Source: Rhyacophila brunnea (lineage: Eukaryota; Arthropoda; Insecta; Trichoptera; Rhyacophilidae). From it: DNA of 64,000 nt. Made by a program: the position numbers and the translations under genes. The notes beneath the pieces were generated by a model, which searched no databases, was not told the origin of the DNA, and was given only the letters and a program-made list of their open reading frames with translations. Where the stretch lies: NCBI GenBank assembly GCA_022495005.1, contig JAGYXB010001411.1, forward strand, positions 62,001-126,000. Direction: 5' to 3'. Position 1 is the stretch's first letter, and each line of letters starts with the position of its first letter. Of this stretch, positions 11,321-22,847 are shown piece by piece.

Positions 11321-12005
11321 TAACCGACTTGTACCTATTTTTCTAATTTAAAAATTTACGTATGAATCACATAATTTTAAAAAAAATGAATTGTGCGCGT
11401 ATCAATTTTGGTTAATAGTCGTATCAATAATTATTAACATAAATTATTGCTTAATTGCGATTTGAAGCATCCTCATTTACTTTACAAAACTAAAGCTATT
11501 ATTCGTGGCACGGGTAGTTAAATTAGTTCCCCGTTGAAGGGAAATCAATGGATCGTTGAGTGACTGCAGCTGGCACCGAGTGTATCGAAAAGCCTGTGCA
11601 GCGGAAAGTTTGCATGAGGCTTTCGCGGCAGTCATCCCTTCCGATCGGAGCCACGCCCATGCGCCATCTTGCGTCTCGTACACCCCTGGCGCTTCCGCCG
11701 CCCTTGCATCTCATTGGATCTGGTTGGCATGGTAACGGGAATACTTCGGGGACGCATCGGGACAATATTTGTTTTCCACGTTAAAAATACATGTTAGATC
11801 GGAGGAATAATGCTGGTTACGGATTACAGTTACTTAGGTTATTTTAAAAAGTGTTTTGACCATTAAAAAAAGAGCATCTACTTACGAATTATATTGTAAA
11901 TTCAAAGATATACCTACTTATAATTCATATATATATCATCAATTCATATATATATTGATAAGTGTTAAGATTGCGCAATTGTTACTGTTTGTATTTTTTT
12001 ATTTT
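11321..12005. other. AT-rich stretch with an unexplained GC-rich island
   Basis: Bases about 11555-11770 are strikingly GC-rich against the surroundings (cagctggcaccgagtg, ggagccacgcccatgcgcc, cccctggcgcttccgccgcc). Both strands carry 68-80 codon open frames, which such a composition gives by itself. It could be an old LINE piece or a promoter-type island; I cannot distinguish these. Confidence 0.4.
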
Positions 12006-12171
12006 TCGGGATTTAGGCCTTCGGGATTCCGGCGATTCGGGATTTCAGCGTTCGGGATTACGGCATTCGGGATTTCGGCATTCGGGATTTAGGCTTTCGG
12101 GATTTCGGCTATTCGGGATTTCAGCATTCAGGATTTCGGCCTTCGGGATTCCGGCCTTCGGGATTTCGACC
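12006..12171 (+). repeat. Minisatellite, ~15-bp unit TTCGGGATTTCGGCA
   Basis: About eleven head-to-tail degenerate copies of ttcgggatttcggca, with t/c, cc/tc and a/c variants. Translation in two frames yields repetitive SGFR/FGIS peptides, which are a by-product of the tandem array. Units are contiguous with no spacers, so it is not a CRISPR. Confidence 0.9.
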
Positions 12172-12246
12172 CAAACCCCACAATTTATGTATTTTATATT
12201 TATTTAAAAAAAAAATCGAATATCCAAACAAATAAAAAAAATATGT

Positions 12247-12347
12247 ATAACTTGAAATCCTTTTTATATATATATCGAATCTAATTGGCATTGATACAAC
12301 ATTGAAAGTTTATTTGATATAAATCAAAAGGATTTCAAGTTATGCAC
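12247..12347. repeat. Short inverted repeat
   Basis: tataacttgaaatcctttt (12245-12263) and aaaaggatttcaagttatgc (12326-12345) form about 18 bp of inverted repeat around a ~60-bp AT-rich loop. It might be the termini of a tiny MITE. No target duplication is clear. Confidence 0.55.
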
Positions 12348-13885
12348 ATTCGTTTTAGAATAATACCGCCGGGCAAACACTAATCATTCTTTTAAATCGC
12401 GAGATATGTTATAGGGTGTTATATCGCTAACTACTAAATAGTAAACTAAAAAGAATATTGAATCATTAAAAAAAATGTTGTACATAATCTATTTATTTTG
12501 TAATAGGTATTGCGAATTCATATTATAGCCACGTGGCCATATGTGATGATTGATAACCGACCTGAATTAAATATGATGATTGCGAATTTACATGTATGCG
12601 TAGACAAAATTGAGAGGACAAAAACAACAACGTCAAATACAATGTGATGAATGCAAAACTACGGACAAAATGAGATAATGAGTAATGAAAAATAATCCTG
12701 CTGTAATTTTTTTTAACCTTTTTTATGTTTTATGAAAAATGCCTATTTTCAAACGTGGAGTTGCGACTTGAAAAGCGTTGGAAACCTGTGTTTTAAATAG
12801 TGACCAAGAGCTCTTCTCTACCCTGTTTAGTAAATCTAAGTAGTTTTAAATAATATTTTCTTCTCGGAGTACGTTCCTGCCTAGGCTATGCGGTGTTTGG
12901 GAAAATATTGAATTAGGAACCCATTGTGCCAGCAGCAGGGGCCAGCTAGGGGTGTAGAGAGAATGGGAAATTCCATCCCCTTTAACATCCTCCCCCGCCT
13001 TTCGGCAGTTTCTTCAGGACTGTGACAGATATCCCTGAAGTGAAGCGCTTATTCTTTGAAATTTACGTCATCAGGAGAGATACGAATATAGCAAAGTCAA
13101 ATCCGCAGTCTATTTTTATATCCTGCGCTATAACCCTTCACAATTTAATAATGGTTAATATTGTTCACTTACCTAAGTTTTTATATCGCACAAGTATAAT
13201 AAGGAAAATAGTATAAATATTTTTTAGTTTTTTTCCCATAAGACCTTAACTAGATAGTTTATATATAATATATGTTTGGCTGTCTCGTTGTAGAGGGAGG
13301 AGACCGCGGTAGTAGGATGGCCAGGAGTTGTAGATGGAGAGTCATCAGGAGGAGAGATTAGAAGTCGTGATTTAGTGGTTGCTCCAATGGACGGAGAAGC
13401 GAGTTTTATTGAAGCGTAAACAGTCGGTACAAGAGTATGGTACAAGAGTTATGTTACAATAAATATGATTCTGAGGTCCGAGACTTAATAAATAAAATGC
13501 TAAGCGGATCGATACTGTGATTGAGATATTAACAGACCATGAAGTTATTATCGAGTAACATGTCCAATCAATTATGATCGAAGATATGAATATATTGACG
13601 TACTATAAATATCTTGAAAAGAATATTTAGGAAATAACTATTATAATTAAGTCAGCTATTTCTATCGAGTTTGCGCTCATTACATTTGGCTGACAATATG
13701 AAAAACGGATATTGCGGAAATTATAATTGCAGTCAGCTATTTACTAAGTTTGCAATCATTGGATACTACGGGAAATGGATATTAAGGAATTCGTAATAAC
13801 CGTCAGTTATTTAATATCGCCGATCAATATGCTGACACGGATTGAGTTGTTTATCCCCATATATGTATCCACTTTATAATATACT
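12348..13885. other. No recognised gene
   Basis: Mostly AT-rich. A GC-richer tract at about 12870-13040 (gccagcagcaggggccagctaggg; tcctcccccgcctttcggcag) is unassigned. Two related blocks at about 13650-13760 (gtcagctattt, agtttgcgctcatta or agtttgcaatcattgg, atatgaaaaacggatatt) suggest an old local duplication. Confidence 0.4.
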
Positions 13886-13935
13886 AGCGTTCGCCCGTGA
13901 CCTCATCCGAGTAAAATACAGAAAAAGTAGATAAC
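13886..13935 (-). mobile_element. Possible Helitron 3' terminus
   Basis: On the - strand the sequence reads ggtcacgggcgaacgCTAGT, resembling a Helitron 3' end (CTAG followed by T). No matching 5' TC end or protein was found, so this is a weak call based on a short terminal motif. Confidence 0.25.
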
Positions 13936-15071
13936 AAAATGAAAATAGCATGATTCAATTTGAATGTAATACATCTACCTATTATTTTTTTAAATCGATA
14001 ATATTTACACGGAAAGATGCAGGCACACGACTCTCTATTTTCACATCATCTTATCACCCCACCTCTGATATATGACCATTTTACAATCCTAGACTCGTGA
14101 TGGCCATGAACCTTTTATGATGATAATATATACATTTGAAAGATTTTGATATTTTATGTTATTTTTAAATAGTTTTTTTTTGTATTTTCAAAAGCAATAT
14201 TAAGCAATCTCAGTTATAAATTTTTATACCATGTATTTTTGTTTCTAATTTGCGATACTATTTGTAAAATAGGTTGCCCACTTCTGGAAAAGACACCTAA
14301 GTATAAGCACGAATATAATTTAATGGTGACGTTTTTATTTACACATTTTAACGATCATTTTCATTTTAAATATTTAGTACACATATTTAAAAACATTAAA
14401 AATATGTTTTCAAATTTAAAATAAACATGTACTGTTAAAAACAACTGATATAAATATATGTGCATTAAAAATCCGATTTATATTAGTAAATCATATTTTA
14501 TTAATACTTTTATTTTTAATTGAAAATTATCATTGAACTTTTATTTACTTAATTTCATGTTTTATAAATTAAATCGCGTGATTTCATTATTCTATATTGG
14601 TACTTCACCTCTAATCAAAAAAAAAAGTATTTAATAACAATATTTTAAAGAAAAGCGTTACTATTCCAAAACAATTGCCATTAACCTTAGTTACATTATG
14701 CTGTTAATCCTTCAAAACAATTTTTTCTCGTGCTAGTAGTAAGTAAGATGAAGTTTCAGTGAAATTTTCCACGTAAATAATAACCTCCCAGCAAATATGT
14801 TCCACATCCACTTGACAAACTCAAAAAAAGAAACTATCTTCCGCAAATATCGTCATGCCCACGAGGTAAGCAAAGGAGTAGAAAGTTGCCTCTGTCCGAA
14901 GTATTAATAACATGAGAACTTTAGTCAGCTCTTACAGAAAACGAACAGAAGGATAGTCTTGCAAATATATGTTTACCTTGAAAAGCTCAGTGGTGCTACG
15001 AAAAAAGCTTCATATTTTTTTTACAGAACAATAGCTCCTGTACACATAAAAAGATAACATAATATTAAAAT
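13936..15071. other. No recognised feature
   Basis: Very AT-rich. Short open frames (for example 14239-14424) carry lysine/phenylalanine-rich chance peptides. No element termini were identified. Confidence 0.45.
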
Positions 15072-15512
15072 AATTACAAGATAAAAAGAACTTTTTATGT
15101 ACCACGTTTTTAAATTTTTTGTTGAATCATTTATAATTCTATGTATTGATAAAATCTTTTTATTGTAGATACTTGATAGAAATACTGAATAAATATTATA
15201 GAATACTGAAATGTCATTTTGACATTTCATATTGATTGCCATAGTAACGTACGTATATATTAATAATTTAGTTGCTAGGACCCCCTTAGCAACCAACAAT
15301 AATAACTTTCTATACAAAACAGAATTAACTGAAAATGAATTCAATTCTGCTTAAAAATGGCTAAAAGTATTAAAAGAATGCATTGTCGTCGTGTTGTGAT
15401 ATATTCTAAAAGTTTCAAATGTCTAGCTAGTCGGGAAGTTAGTTAAAAATCTTCAATCGTCCAATACAAATCTTGGACAAACAAGAATACGAGCTAATAA
15501 AAACGTGCTAAA
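15072..15512 (+). repeat. ~450-bp dispersed repeat, copy A of 4
   Basis: Runs from ttacaagataaaaagaact to gagctaataaaaacgtgct. It shares ttgctaggacccccttagcaa, gttaactgaaaatgaattcaattct in equivalent form, and ctagctagtcgggaagttagtt with copies at 18492-18970 (inverted), 48860-49300 and 53288-53734 (inverted). The centre contains a small palindrome, ttgctagga/tccttagcaa-like. Two copies keep a similar 70-100 codon frame (LLLVAK-VLATKLLIYT), but these lie on a non-coding-looking repeat and look like inherited chance frames. Confidence 0.8.
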
Positions 15513-15567
15513 ATACAATCTTTGGTGATAAATTAATGAAAATTGCACAAACAATATTAATACTTTG

Positions 15568-15670
15568 GACGCTGAAGACGCACCTGGCGCGTAATGACCA
15601 GGCGGCCGATCGGTCTTATTAACGAGCATTTTAAATGTGGTAATTAAAAAATCATTATCTAGTCAGCAGC
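15568..15670. repeat. Dispersed repeat, copy 1 of 2
   Basis: The tract gaagacgcacctggcgcgtaa, tttaaatgtggtaatta and attatctagtcagca recurs at 54598-54702 in the same order. Class unknown. Confidence 0.6.
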
Positions 15671-16169
15671 GAATGAGTTTTAATAATCATACAATCATCT
15701 TGGTGATGGCACGATAAGAAAGTGAATCATATTTAAAAGCTTAGAGAAGTCAAAGATTGAATTTACAGTTTTAAATATGGCCTTAAGCTCATCTATTTGC
15801 CACATTTATTTAAGTGAAGATACTAATTAATTTCTCTTATTTTTTCTTGTTTTACATTTGTTTTTATATGTAATTAAGTAATTTTTGTCTATTTCATGGA
15901 TAATGTTTGTAATTGTATTATGGTATGTATTATTATAAATAAAGAGTATATATTTTCGTAATCAGATAGACATTTTCAGTATTTTAACGTTATTTACCAT
16001 TAACTTTTTTTGGAATACAATTATTGAAAGGTAATATATTTTACTTTGTTCTTATTTTTTTTATTTAGGCAATATTGTAGTTAAAACCTTTATAATAGTG
16101 GGTGCCTACATTTGCTAAATTATATTTTACCAAAAGTTGGAGTCATCAAATTCTTAACTCTGTTTTTTA

Positions 16170-16654
16170 CAGAGCTTTGAACCTGAACTGAACAGAAAAA
16201 AAAATATTTTCGCCGCAACTAAAATCGGAACCTAGCCGGAAAAAACGGTTTTTGCGGTTCGGTACATGTTCAAACACGCGCAAATACACATGTTTACAAA
16301 ATACGTAAATAAGTTGTTTTTAATTTGAAATATGTGTGTCAAATTCAAAGCGCAAAGAAATTATTCATGATCTTATGATGCATCTTGACATAATTTAAAA
16401 TATAATATTATTAAAACAAAACTATGGCCTTGCGGTAAAATATTACATTCAAGTACCATAAAATGTTTTAAACTATGGTAGATTTTTTTTAATACAAATA
16501 AAAACATTTATAAAAATAATCACTCGGAGCTGAACCGAAAAAACCGTTATTTTTTTCGGAACGAAAACCGGAACCGAACCGATAAAAGTATTATATTTTT
16601 TATTTGAACCCAAATGAAAACCGAAACGAAAAAAAACAATGGTTCGAAGCACTG
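16170..16654. mobile_element. hAT-like MITE with GGTTCGG-rich palindrome
   Basis: Left end cagagctttgaacctgaactgaac and right end aatggttcgaagcactg are inverted repeats. The interior repeats ggaaccgaaccg and aaccggaaaaaacgg motifs on both arms. Flanks gtttttta (left) and ctttttta (right, offset by two bases) could be a decayed 8-bp duplication. No coding capacity. Confidence 0.6.
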
Positions 16655-17660
16655 GACTTTTTTATTTAGGAATTTATTAACCATTAGCTCAGTCAATTGT
16701 TTTGAATTCGAATACTCATTAAAATCATATAACCGCGTTTCACACAAAGCGAATCTTAAACGCAGCATTGGATTATATTTCTTACATACAATATCCATAG
16801 CAATGTACATAATTTGATTTTTTTGACCTAACACAAAAAAAAATAATAAATATTAGATTGAAAGAGTAATAATGAATTATTTGAAAACAAGAGTATATTT
16901 ACAGAAAGTTGAAAACAGTCAAATAGAATTTACAATCATATATTTGTCTATAACTATATAATATCGATATTATTTTAGGAATGATACCACAGTTATTATT
17001 ATTGTAATATTACCCTTGAAATAATATAAAACAACCCTGTGTTACAATGTTATGTTGCCTCTACGCCGATGTCGCAGTACCTCCATTTCACCCCGGCCCA
17101 GTCCACTTTACGTGGGGGCATAAGTTAGTGGAAATGGGGCGACTCGAGAGGAAAGCGGGTTGACATGGGCAGGCGGGAAAACCAATAATCCACTAACGTT
17201 AGTCAAGACTCAGGTTATTTCACATAGAATGGGATTAGGTTGAGCGCTCGCCTCTTTCTTACTTGGCTAGCGCTAGATATAGCCAGATAAGCCAGAGCTT
17301 TTGTGCAGGTTCTTTTGGAGATTTTAGTTGCCGTAACAACCGTTTGAAAGAACTTTAAGAGGTATTTTTTATGAGAGATAGGATGTCGTTATTTTATTTT
17401 GAATAATGTTTCTTTGTAAATAGAACACTAGTACTTTCTCTTAGATAATAGTTATACAGGACCTTGTTTTGGAAGCATGAATTAAACAGGTGTATTCGTT
17501 ATAAAAATATTCATAATTGGATTATCTTATGCATTCATATACTATTAAAAATGACAATATATTGTCAATAAATTAATACTTTATGAAAATTGAATTAAAA
17601 TTCAAAATTTGAATTAACTAATTTTATTAGACACAAGATTTAAACATGTAGATAGTAGCA
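16655..17660. other. No recognised gene
   Basis: Contains a GC-richer patch at about 17040-17240 (ctccatttcaccccggcccagtcc, gtgggggcataagttagtgg) with a short internal inversion (ccactttacgtggg; taagttagtggaa/ccactaacgtta). Nature unknown. The rest is AT-rich. Confidence 0.4.
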
Positions 17661-17762
17661 CATCATCATCATCAGGGGCGCGACAACCCGGTGTGGGTCC
17701 TCGCCTCCTCCAACAGCTCCTTCCACCTGTCTCTATACAGTGTGGCCGCTTTCCAATTCGGT
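17661..17762 (-). pseudogene. 3' end of the same RTE-like LINE family, strongly truncated
   Basis: Starts with catcatcatcatcaggggcgcgacaacccgg, the inverted counterpart of the tail at 7140-7190. It continues with cctcctccaacagctccttccacctgtc and ccgctttccaattcgg. It encodes the last ~30 residues (PNWK-ATL-RDRW-ELLEEA) of the reverse-transcriptase polyprotein on the - strand. About 100 bp survives. Confidence 0.8.
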
Positions 17763-18055
17763 AAAGCGTTGTTTGAGTTTAGTCTCCGGTTTCCGAGGCT
17801 GTTGTTTTGGTTTCGTAACAATGTGTTTTTTACGGGATGAGGTTGTTAGCCCCACGCCCAACCCCCTTTTCGGAGGGCCATTTCTTCCTTCTCCGTTAGC
17901 CCTGACTACATCTTCCACCAGGGTTGACTACCTGATCTTAGGTGTAGTTGTTCAGGTTTCCAGGGTTCACCACGTGGAGGTAGAGATAGGAATTGAGTAG
18001 GAGAGGCTATACGACACTATCAGGATACAGTGTCGTGCGGTACGCATGCACTACC
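17763..18055. repeat. GC-rich repeat-like tract beside the LINE 3' end
   Basis: Contains gggatgaggttgttagccccacgcccaacccccttttcgg and a tail with gacactatcaggatacagtgtcgtg (a short inverted repeat). The composition resembles retrotransposon sequence, not local DNA. I do not recognise a protein, and the 86-codon frame at 17740-18000 spans two unrelated repeats. Confidence 0.4.
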
Positions 18056-18347
18056 CCGTTAGACCCCATATAGTACCTACAACTCATAAATTTAATATAC
18101 CTTTAACAAAATTATAATTGATTAAGTTTTTTTCTATTCCTTGTGAATCGTTTTTAATTATAATACGTTTATAATTTAATTTTGAGAGATTGGCTTAACG
18201 ATTTTTCTAAATAACCAGCACTCAAACATCATAAGTTTCCGAAGGAAGATGTTTGAATAAATTGAGCATAGGGTCTACATTTTAGCCCTGTATCATAGTG
18301 TTAGTCTCACGTTGGTTTCTTACAGCCGTACCTACCCACTAAATTGA

Positions 18348-18361
18348 TCCCCCCCCCCCCC
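18348..18361. repeat. Poly-C tract
   Basis: A run of about 14 cytosines, unusual in this AT-rich DNA and prone to length variation or assembly error. Confidence 0.8.
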
Positions 18362-18491
18362 TTTTTACGGATTAGGCCGAAACTAGTATCTGACAGTCAT
18401 TGCAACGCAGATAAATATTAATATTCCGTTTTATTTCCAATATTCTGAGAATGCATGACCAGAAACAACAAATTTGGGCATCTCTTATTTT

Positions 18492-18970
18492 ACCACGTTT
18501 GTATTAGCTCGTATTCTTGTTTGTCCGGTACAGATTTTTTCTTGTTTGTCTAAGATTTTTAACTAATTTCCCGACTAGCTAGACATTTGAAACTTCTAGA
18601 ATATATCAGAACACGACGACAATGCATTCTTTTAATACTTTTGCCTATCTTTAATCAGAATTGAATTCATTTTCAGTTAATTCTGTTTTGTATGTTTCGG
18701 AAAAAATTCGTTAAAAGTAATATTTACTACTCACTATTATTGGTTGCTAAGTGGGTCCTAGCAACTAAATTATTAATATATACGAGAGTTACTATGGAAA
18801 TCAATATGAAATGTCAAAATGACATTTATGTATTTTATAATATTTATTCAGTATTTCTATCAAGTACCTACAATAAAAAGTTTTTATTAATACATAGAAT
18901 TGTCAAGTTTATATGATTCAACAGAAAATTTAAAAACGTGGTATATAAAAGGTTCTTTTTATCTTACAAT
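18492..18970 (-). repeat. ~450-bp dispersed repeat, copy B of 4
   Basis: Inverted relative to 15072-15512. It carries tagctcgtattcttgtttgtccgg, acttcccgactagct in variant form, ttggttgctaagtgggtcctagcaac and cttttta-cttacaattatt. Two partially repeated ttgtttgtc blocks follow the left end, as in copy D. Confidence 0.8.
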
Positions 18971-19739
18971 TATTTCCACACTCATTTGGAATGGTTACAT
19001 AATTAATGAGTACCTAATAATAATGCATTTTGAATTTGGAATGATTACATAATTATAAAGATATAAACATATATCGTAAAATACTCCTTGCAAATTTAAT
19101 ATAATGTTATTGACATTGTAAGATAATATTTGAATAATTCTGTTTATTTATGACGATATGATTACTTAATAAAAGCTTTACTGGCATATTCAAATACCTA
19201 ACACGTATACACGCAAACATCTCAAATAAAGCATCCATATAGCGATAATCGTATCACAATTTCCACGAATCATCAAAGGTCTAAATTTCATCACCAAAAG
19301 CAAAATAATTTATTCACGGATATTTTATATAAAGGGAAAATTCCATTCAAAATGGCCTCCTCCCGCGCTCCAAATCACGACAGATGCCATGATCGACGAT
19401 TTTTCGCATTTTCCTTCGCGTGCCGGGGCAGGAGAGGCTATATTTGCATGAAACGTGTATAACTGATACGACTCTTTGTCGTATTGTAGGTATTAGGTAT
19501 TGAGTTTACACTGTTACCAACTGAAGGGGACTCAATGTACACAGACGATTTTGCAAACCTATGTAGCACTACCGGTTAGACTTAAATAAAGTGGCCTCAA
19601 AAGATTTATTTAGAGTCGAATAAAGCAACCTTTTTGTCGTTATATGACTTCCGTATTATATAACACAATATTCATATACCAAAATTATATTTGGTATACC
19701 TTACATTTGATTTTTTTGCGGAAGTATGCTTGTACAAAA
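18971..19739. other. No recognised gene
   Basis: A GC-richer patch at 19350-19445 (ggcctcctcccgcgctcc, cttcgcgtgccggggcagg) stands out in AT-rich sequence. It has no termini or coding signal that I can support. Confidence 0.4.
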
Positions 19740-19905
19740 TGTTGTTGATTAATGAACATATATAATTTAGAAAAACACTTTCTGAGAGAGTATATTATAA
19801 CCAATAGAAAAAATCTTTTTTCACCCCGGCCGGGAATCGAACCCTGCATCTCCACGGGTAAACGCCCCAAACGTCGCATTTATCCAATATGCTACGGCGT
19901 GACAT
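19740..19905 (-). repeat. tRNA-derived SINE
   Basis: On the - strand a perfect A box TAGCATATTGG (19884-19894) precedes a perfect B box GGTTCGATTCC (19833-19843). The head folds much like a tRNA: the acceptor arms pair at 6 of 7 positions and the anticodon loop is TTTGGGG. It is followed by a body shared with 20165-20285 (aaaaaagattttttc; tactctctcagaaagtgttttt). The repeated body makes it a SINE and not a tRNA gene. Confidence 0.7.
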
Positions 19906-20164
19906 ACTAATTGCGACAAATTTTAACTATTGGTCACTTTTAATACCTACTCATCAGCGCTCTTCGAAATCAAGCTACTTTGGCAATCGATTTTTGTTTC
20001 TTAAATCAAAGTAGATAACTATTTACTATTACTTTGATTACTAACCGACGTCGTGGAATTTCTCCAATATATTTTAAATGTAACTACTTGCACTTGCTTA
20101 TAATTTATAATTAACTATTTCTTTTATTCAAACGAATAATTCACAAGATTTAAGAATATATCAT

Positions 20165-20285
20165 TCTGATTATTGAACATATATAATTTAGAAAAACACT
20201 TTCTGAGAGAGTATCTTATAATTTATAACAAATGGAAAAAATCTTTTTTGAAAAAAGTAAGCCACCCCGGCCGGAAATTGAATTT
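20165..20285 (-). repeat. Second copy of the same SINE, head decayed
   Basis: Shares gaacatatataatttagaaaaacactttctgagagagtat and the ccaccccggccgg-aat end of the B-box region with 19740-19850, 0.4 kb away and in the same orientation. The A-box half is gone. Confidence 0.7.
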
Positions 20286-20559
20286 AAAGATATTAGAAGC
20301 AAAAGCAATAATATTCTATGATACTGACTTTCAGAGGAAAAATCTAAAATACCTCGTAATGAAAAAACCAAAAAGTGTGTCGATACTGATTATTATTATT
20401 TATTTGACCATAATCGATCCTAATAAGATCATAATATGGGCCTTTACAGAGTGGAGGTTTGTACAAATTTTTGTTTTGACGAGAAGTGGATGTTAGACAC
20501 TTGCTCAACCCATTAGACTCAAAACACAAATTGAAAAGCAATATATGTATTTTCTAGAT

Positions 20560-20625
20560 ACAAAATTTGAACTTGTGACCAATGACATTATAACCCGACG
20601 CGTAAGTCGCTCGGTCATCGTGGGC
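20560..20625 (-). repeat. Possible SINE head fragment
   Basis: On the - strand a gaccgagcgacttacgcg segment is followed by caagttcaaattttg, resembling tRNA D-arm and T-arm spacing with a weak B box. Class not certain. Confidence 0.35.
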
Positions 20626-21126
20626 GTATGCTAATTATGACCAACTAAAGAGATAAAAAGTTCATAAGTTACAGTTGTACGGCTTACCATGGGTCTAAAT
20701 TAAGTATGCGTAATAATAAAAAAAAAGAATCATTTATTACATTATCTATATAGAATTATCAAACTCTAAATATAAAAATTTCAATAATTTAATATTTCAG
20801 ATTGCTGATTCCACCCAACTCATGAATTTTAAAACCAATACAATACTAAGTTACTATTCTGTCTACAGTACAACTTAATAAAAATATTGAAAAAAAAACC
20901 ACGAAGAGAATCTAAAATATCCGAAAACTTATATTAAATGGTTTTGGAATTTGTCAGGTTTGCTTTTAGTACTTTTATATATGTTTGAAAGGAAATATAA
21001 TGAAAACTACTTTTTAGAAGAACCTAAAAAACATTGAATTTTGATTACTACGTACCTATTTGTACATGAATAAGTTAGCATATTTATGTTTTTTTTAATT
21101 TATCTCCTACCTCTACATAGATACGG
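20626..21126. other. No recognised feature
   Basis: AT-rich with short A-runs. Nothing identifiable. Confidence 0.4.
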
Positions 21127-21367
21127 CAGCGCTCGAAATGGAATATTTAACGAACCGGAGCGCTCGATAATTTAACGAAAATATTGACATAGCTATCTAA
21201 TTGTATGTGTATTTTATTAAAATAAGTGTGTTAGATTTTTACATTAGGTATATGGTAAATCAAGCTCAGACAGTCAAATTAATATGTCCACGAGACGGAG
21301 CGATAATTTTAGAGATTTTACGAACCGGAACGGCGCTTCATCTTGTTCCGGTCCATTTCGAGCCCTG
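21127..21367. mobile_element. hAT MITE family A, copy 2
   Basis: Begins cagcgctcgaaatgg and ends ccatttcgagccctg, perfect 13-of-15 inverted ends. Flanked by an exact 8-bp duplication, agatacgg (21119-21126 and 21368-21375). Orientation is opposite to copy 1. 241 bp, non-coding. Confidence 0.93.
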
Positions 21368-21375
21368 AGATACGG

Positions 21376-22592
21376 TGCAATATTGTCTTATATCGCAAAT
21401 AAAATTATGTAAATACCCGAAAGGCACTACGCTACAACAGGCTCATGCTAAACTCCTAAGATATACAATGCTTTTCAGATAAAGGATCCAGGATAATGAT
21501 AATAATGATCAGTGTATGTATAGAAATGCCAAATCAATTCTAACACTATCCAAGTAAGAAAGAATAATTGGCAACAATTTATTTATTAATTTTTATTTTT
21601 CGTTGACAAAAGAGTTTAAACATAATATTTGAATTATCTAAATGTTATTAGGAAAACATAAGATTTTCTTTACAAGATTCCATGTATATTTTGTAGATTT
21701 TTTCAAATATTTCATAGAATCACGTCAGTTTGGTATACATCAGTACCAGCGTAGACATCCGTAGCACTGTACCGCTACGCTGGCGTAGAGGTGGGTACAT
21801 TTAGGGCTTGCACATTATTCCGTGAAGCGGCGTTATACTACAAAGGTTTTATTAGCAAATACCGCTTTGTTCTGAAGCCAAATTTTCACAGCCCGCGGCT
21901 GTGTGCTTTCATACTGCTATTTGACTGAGTAGACCCGCAGATATATTAAACGGTGTGCCGTGGCTACTCACAATTTTTCCCTATTACCCACCATCCATTC
22001 GGCGACTTAAAAATATCTTAAACGTACACATTTAAAAGGTCGTAGAAAAAAAATGGACATTTTCTAGCTAAGAGCTTTCTATATGTTAAGCTATTGACGC
22101 GTATATGAAGTTTTGAAGGGTATCCAAATTCATCCATAACAATCCACTGTGCTAATCTTTTTACAGTTTATACTACCAAACACTGCCTTGATGTATGTAA
22201 ATAGGTGATGGGTGTCAATGTCAAACGCATTAAATCACTCTAGGGTATATAGTATGCTACACAATTGGTCATGTGTCGATCAAATCTTTCGGAGCCTAGA
22301 TTGATATGATTGTTCTCTGAATATTCTAAGAGGCATTTATACAGAAAATTAGCGAATGTTTTCTTTATAATATGCTATATTCAGCAGCAAGAATCAATTT
22401 CTTTATAGTATTATATTAATACTCTTATTAAATATTTAATGTGACCGGTAAACTGTCTGATAAATATGGTCGTCTGTCTAATTTTCCTACAGGAATCTGA
22501 AGTTTTTTTGTCACATATCACACAGGGAGGATAAAAACCTAGAAAACCCATGATATTAGTTCAATTTTTAGTCAAATAGGGCGAGGAAGAGC
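21376..22592. other. No recognised gene; one short palindrome
   Basis: Around 21745-21800 the words gtaccagcgtagac and gctacgctggcgtag form a short imperfect inverted repeat. The remainder has no gene, RNA or element termini that I can identify. Confidence 0.4.
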
Positions 22593-22600
22593 AATGTGGG

Positions 22601-22839
22601 CAGGGCTCGAAATGGATCGGAACGCACCAGAGCGCCGTTCCGGTTCGTAACATCCCCAAAATTATCGCTCTGTCTCGTAAAAATGTTAATTTGACCGTCT
22701 GAGTGACATATGCCATATAATAAAAAATGTAACACACGTTTTTTTTTAAATACACATACAATTAGATAATAATGTTGGCTAATATTTTCGTAAATTTATT
22801 GAGCGCTCCGGTTCGTAGAATTTTACATTTCAAGCGCTG
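22601..22839. mobile_element. hAT MITE family A, copy 3
   Basis: Begins cagggctcgaaatgg and ends acatttcaagcgctg, with an exact 8-bp duplication aatgtggg at 22593-22600 and 22840-22847. 239 bp. The open frame read across it on the - strand (22561-22761) is a shadow. Confidence 0.93.
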
Positions 22840-22847
22840 AATGTGGG

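Noticed and set aside
12006..12171. CRISPR array or collagen-like coding repeat
   Set aside because: Units are contiguous and themselves diverged, without spacers; the repeated peptide appears in two frames, a tandem-repeat artefact.
15021..15344. 107-codon - strand frame as a gene shared with 18692-18916
   Set aside because: It coincides with the 450-bp dispersed repeat and is not open in copies C and D; kept only as a finding to test.
19833..19905. A genuine tRNA gene on the - strand
   Set aside because: A and B boxes and partial cloverleaf fit, but the flanking body is repeated at 20165-20285 and the T-arm stem is imperfect; a SINE head explains both.
21745..21800. A MITE from the short cagcgtag inverted words
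   Set aside because: Too short, no target duplication and no second copy in the window.
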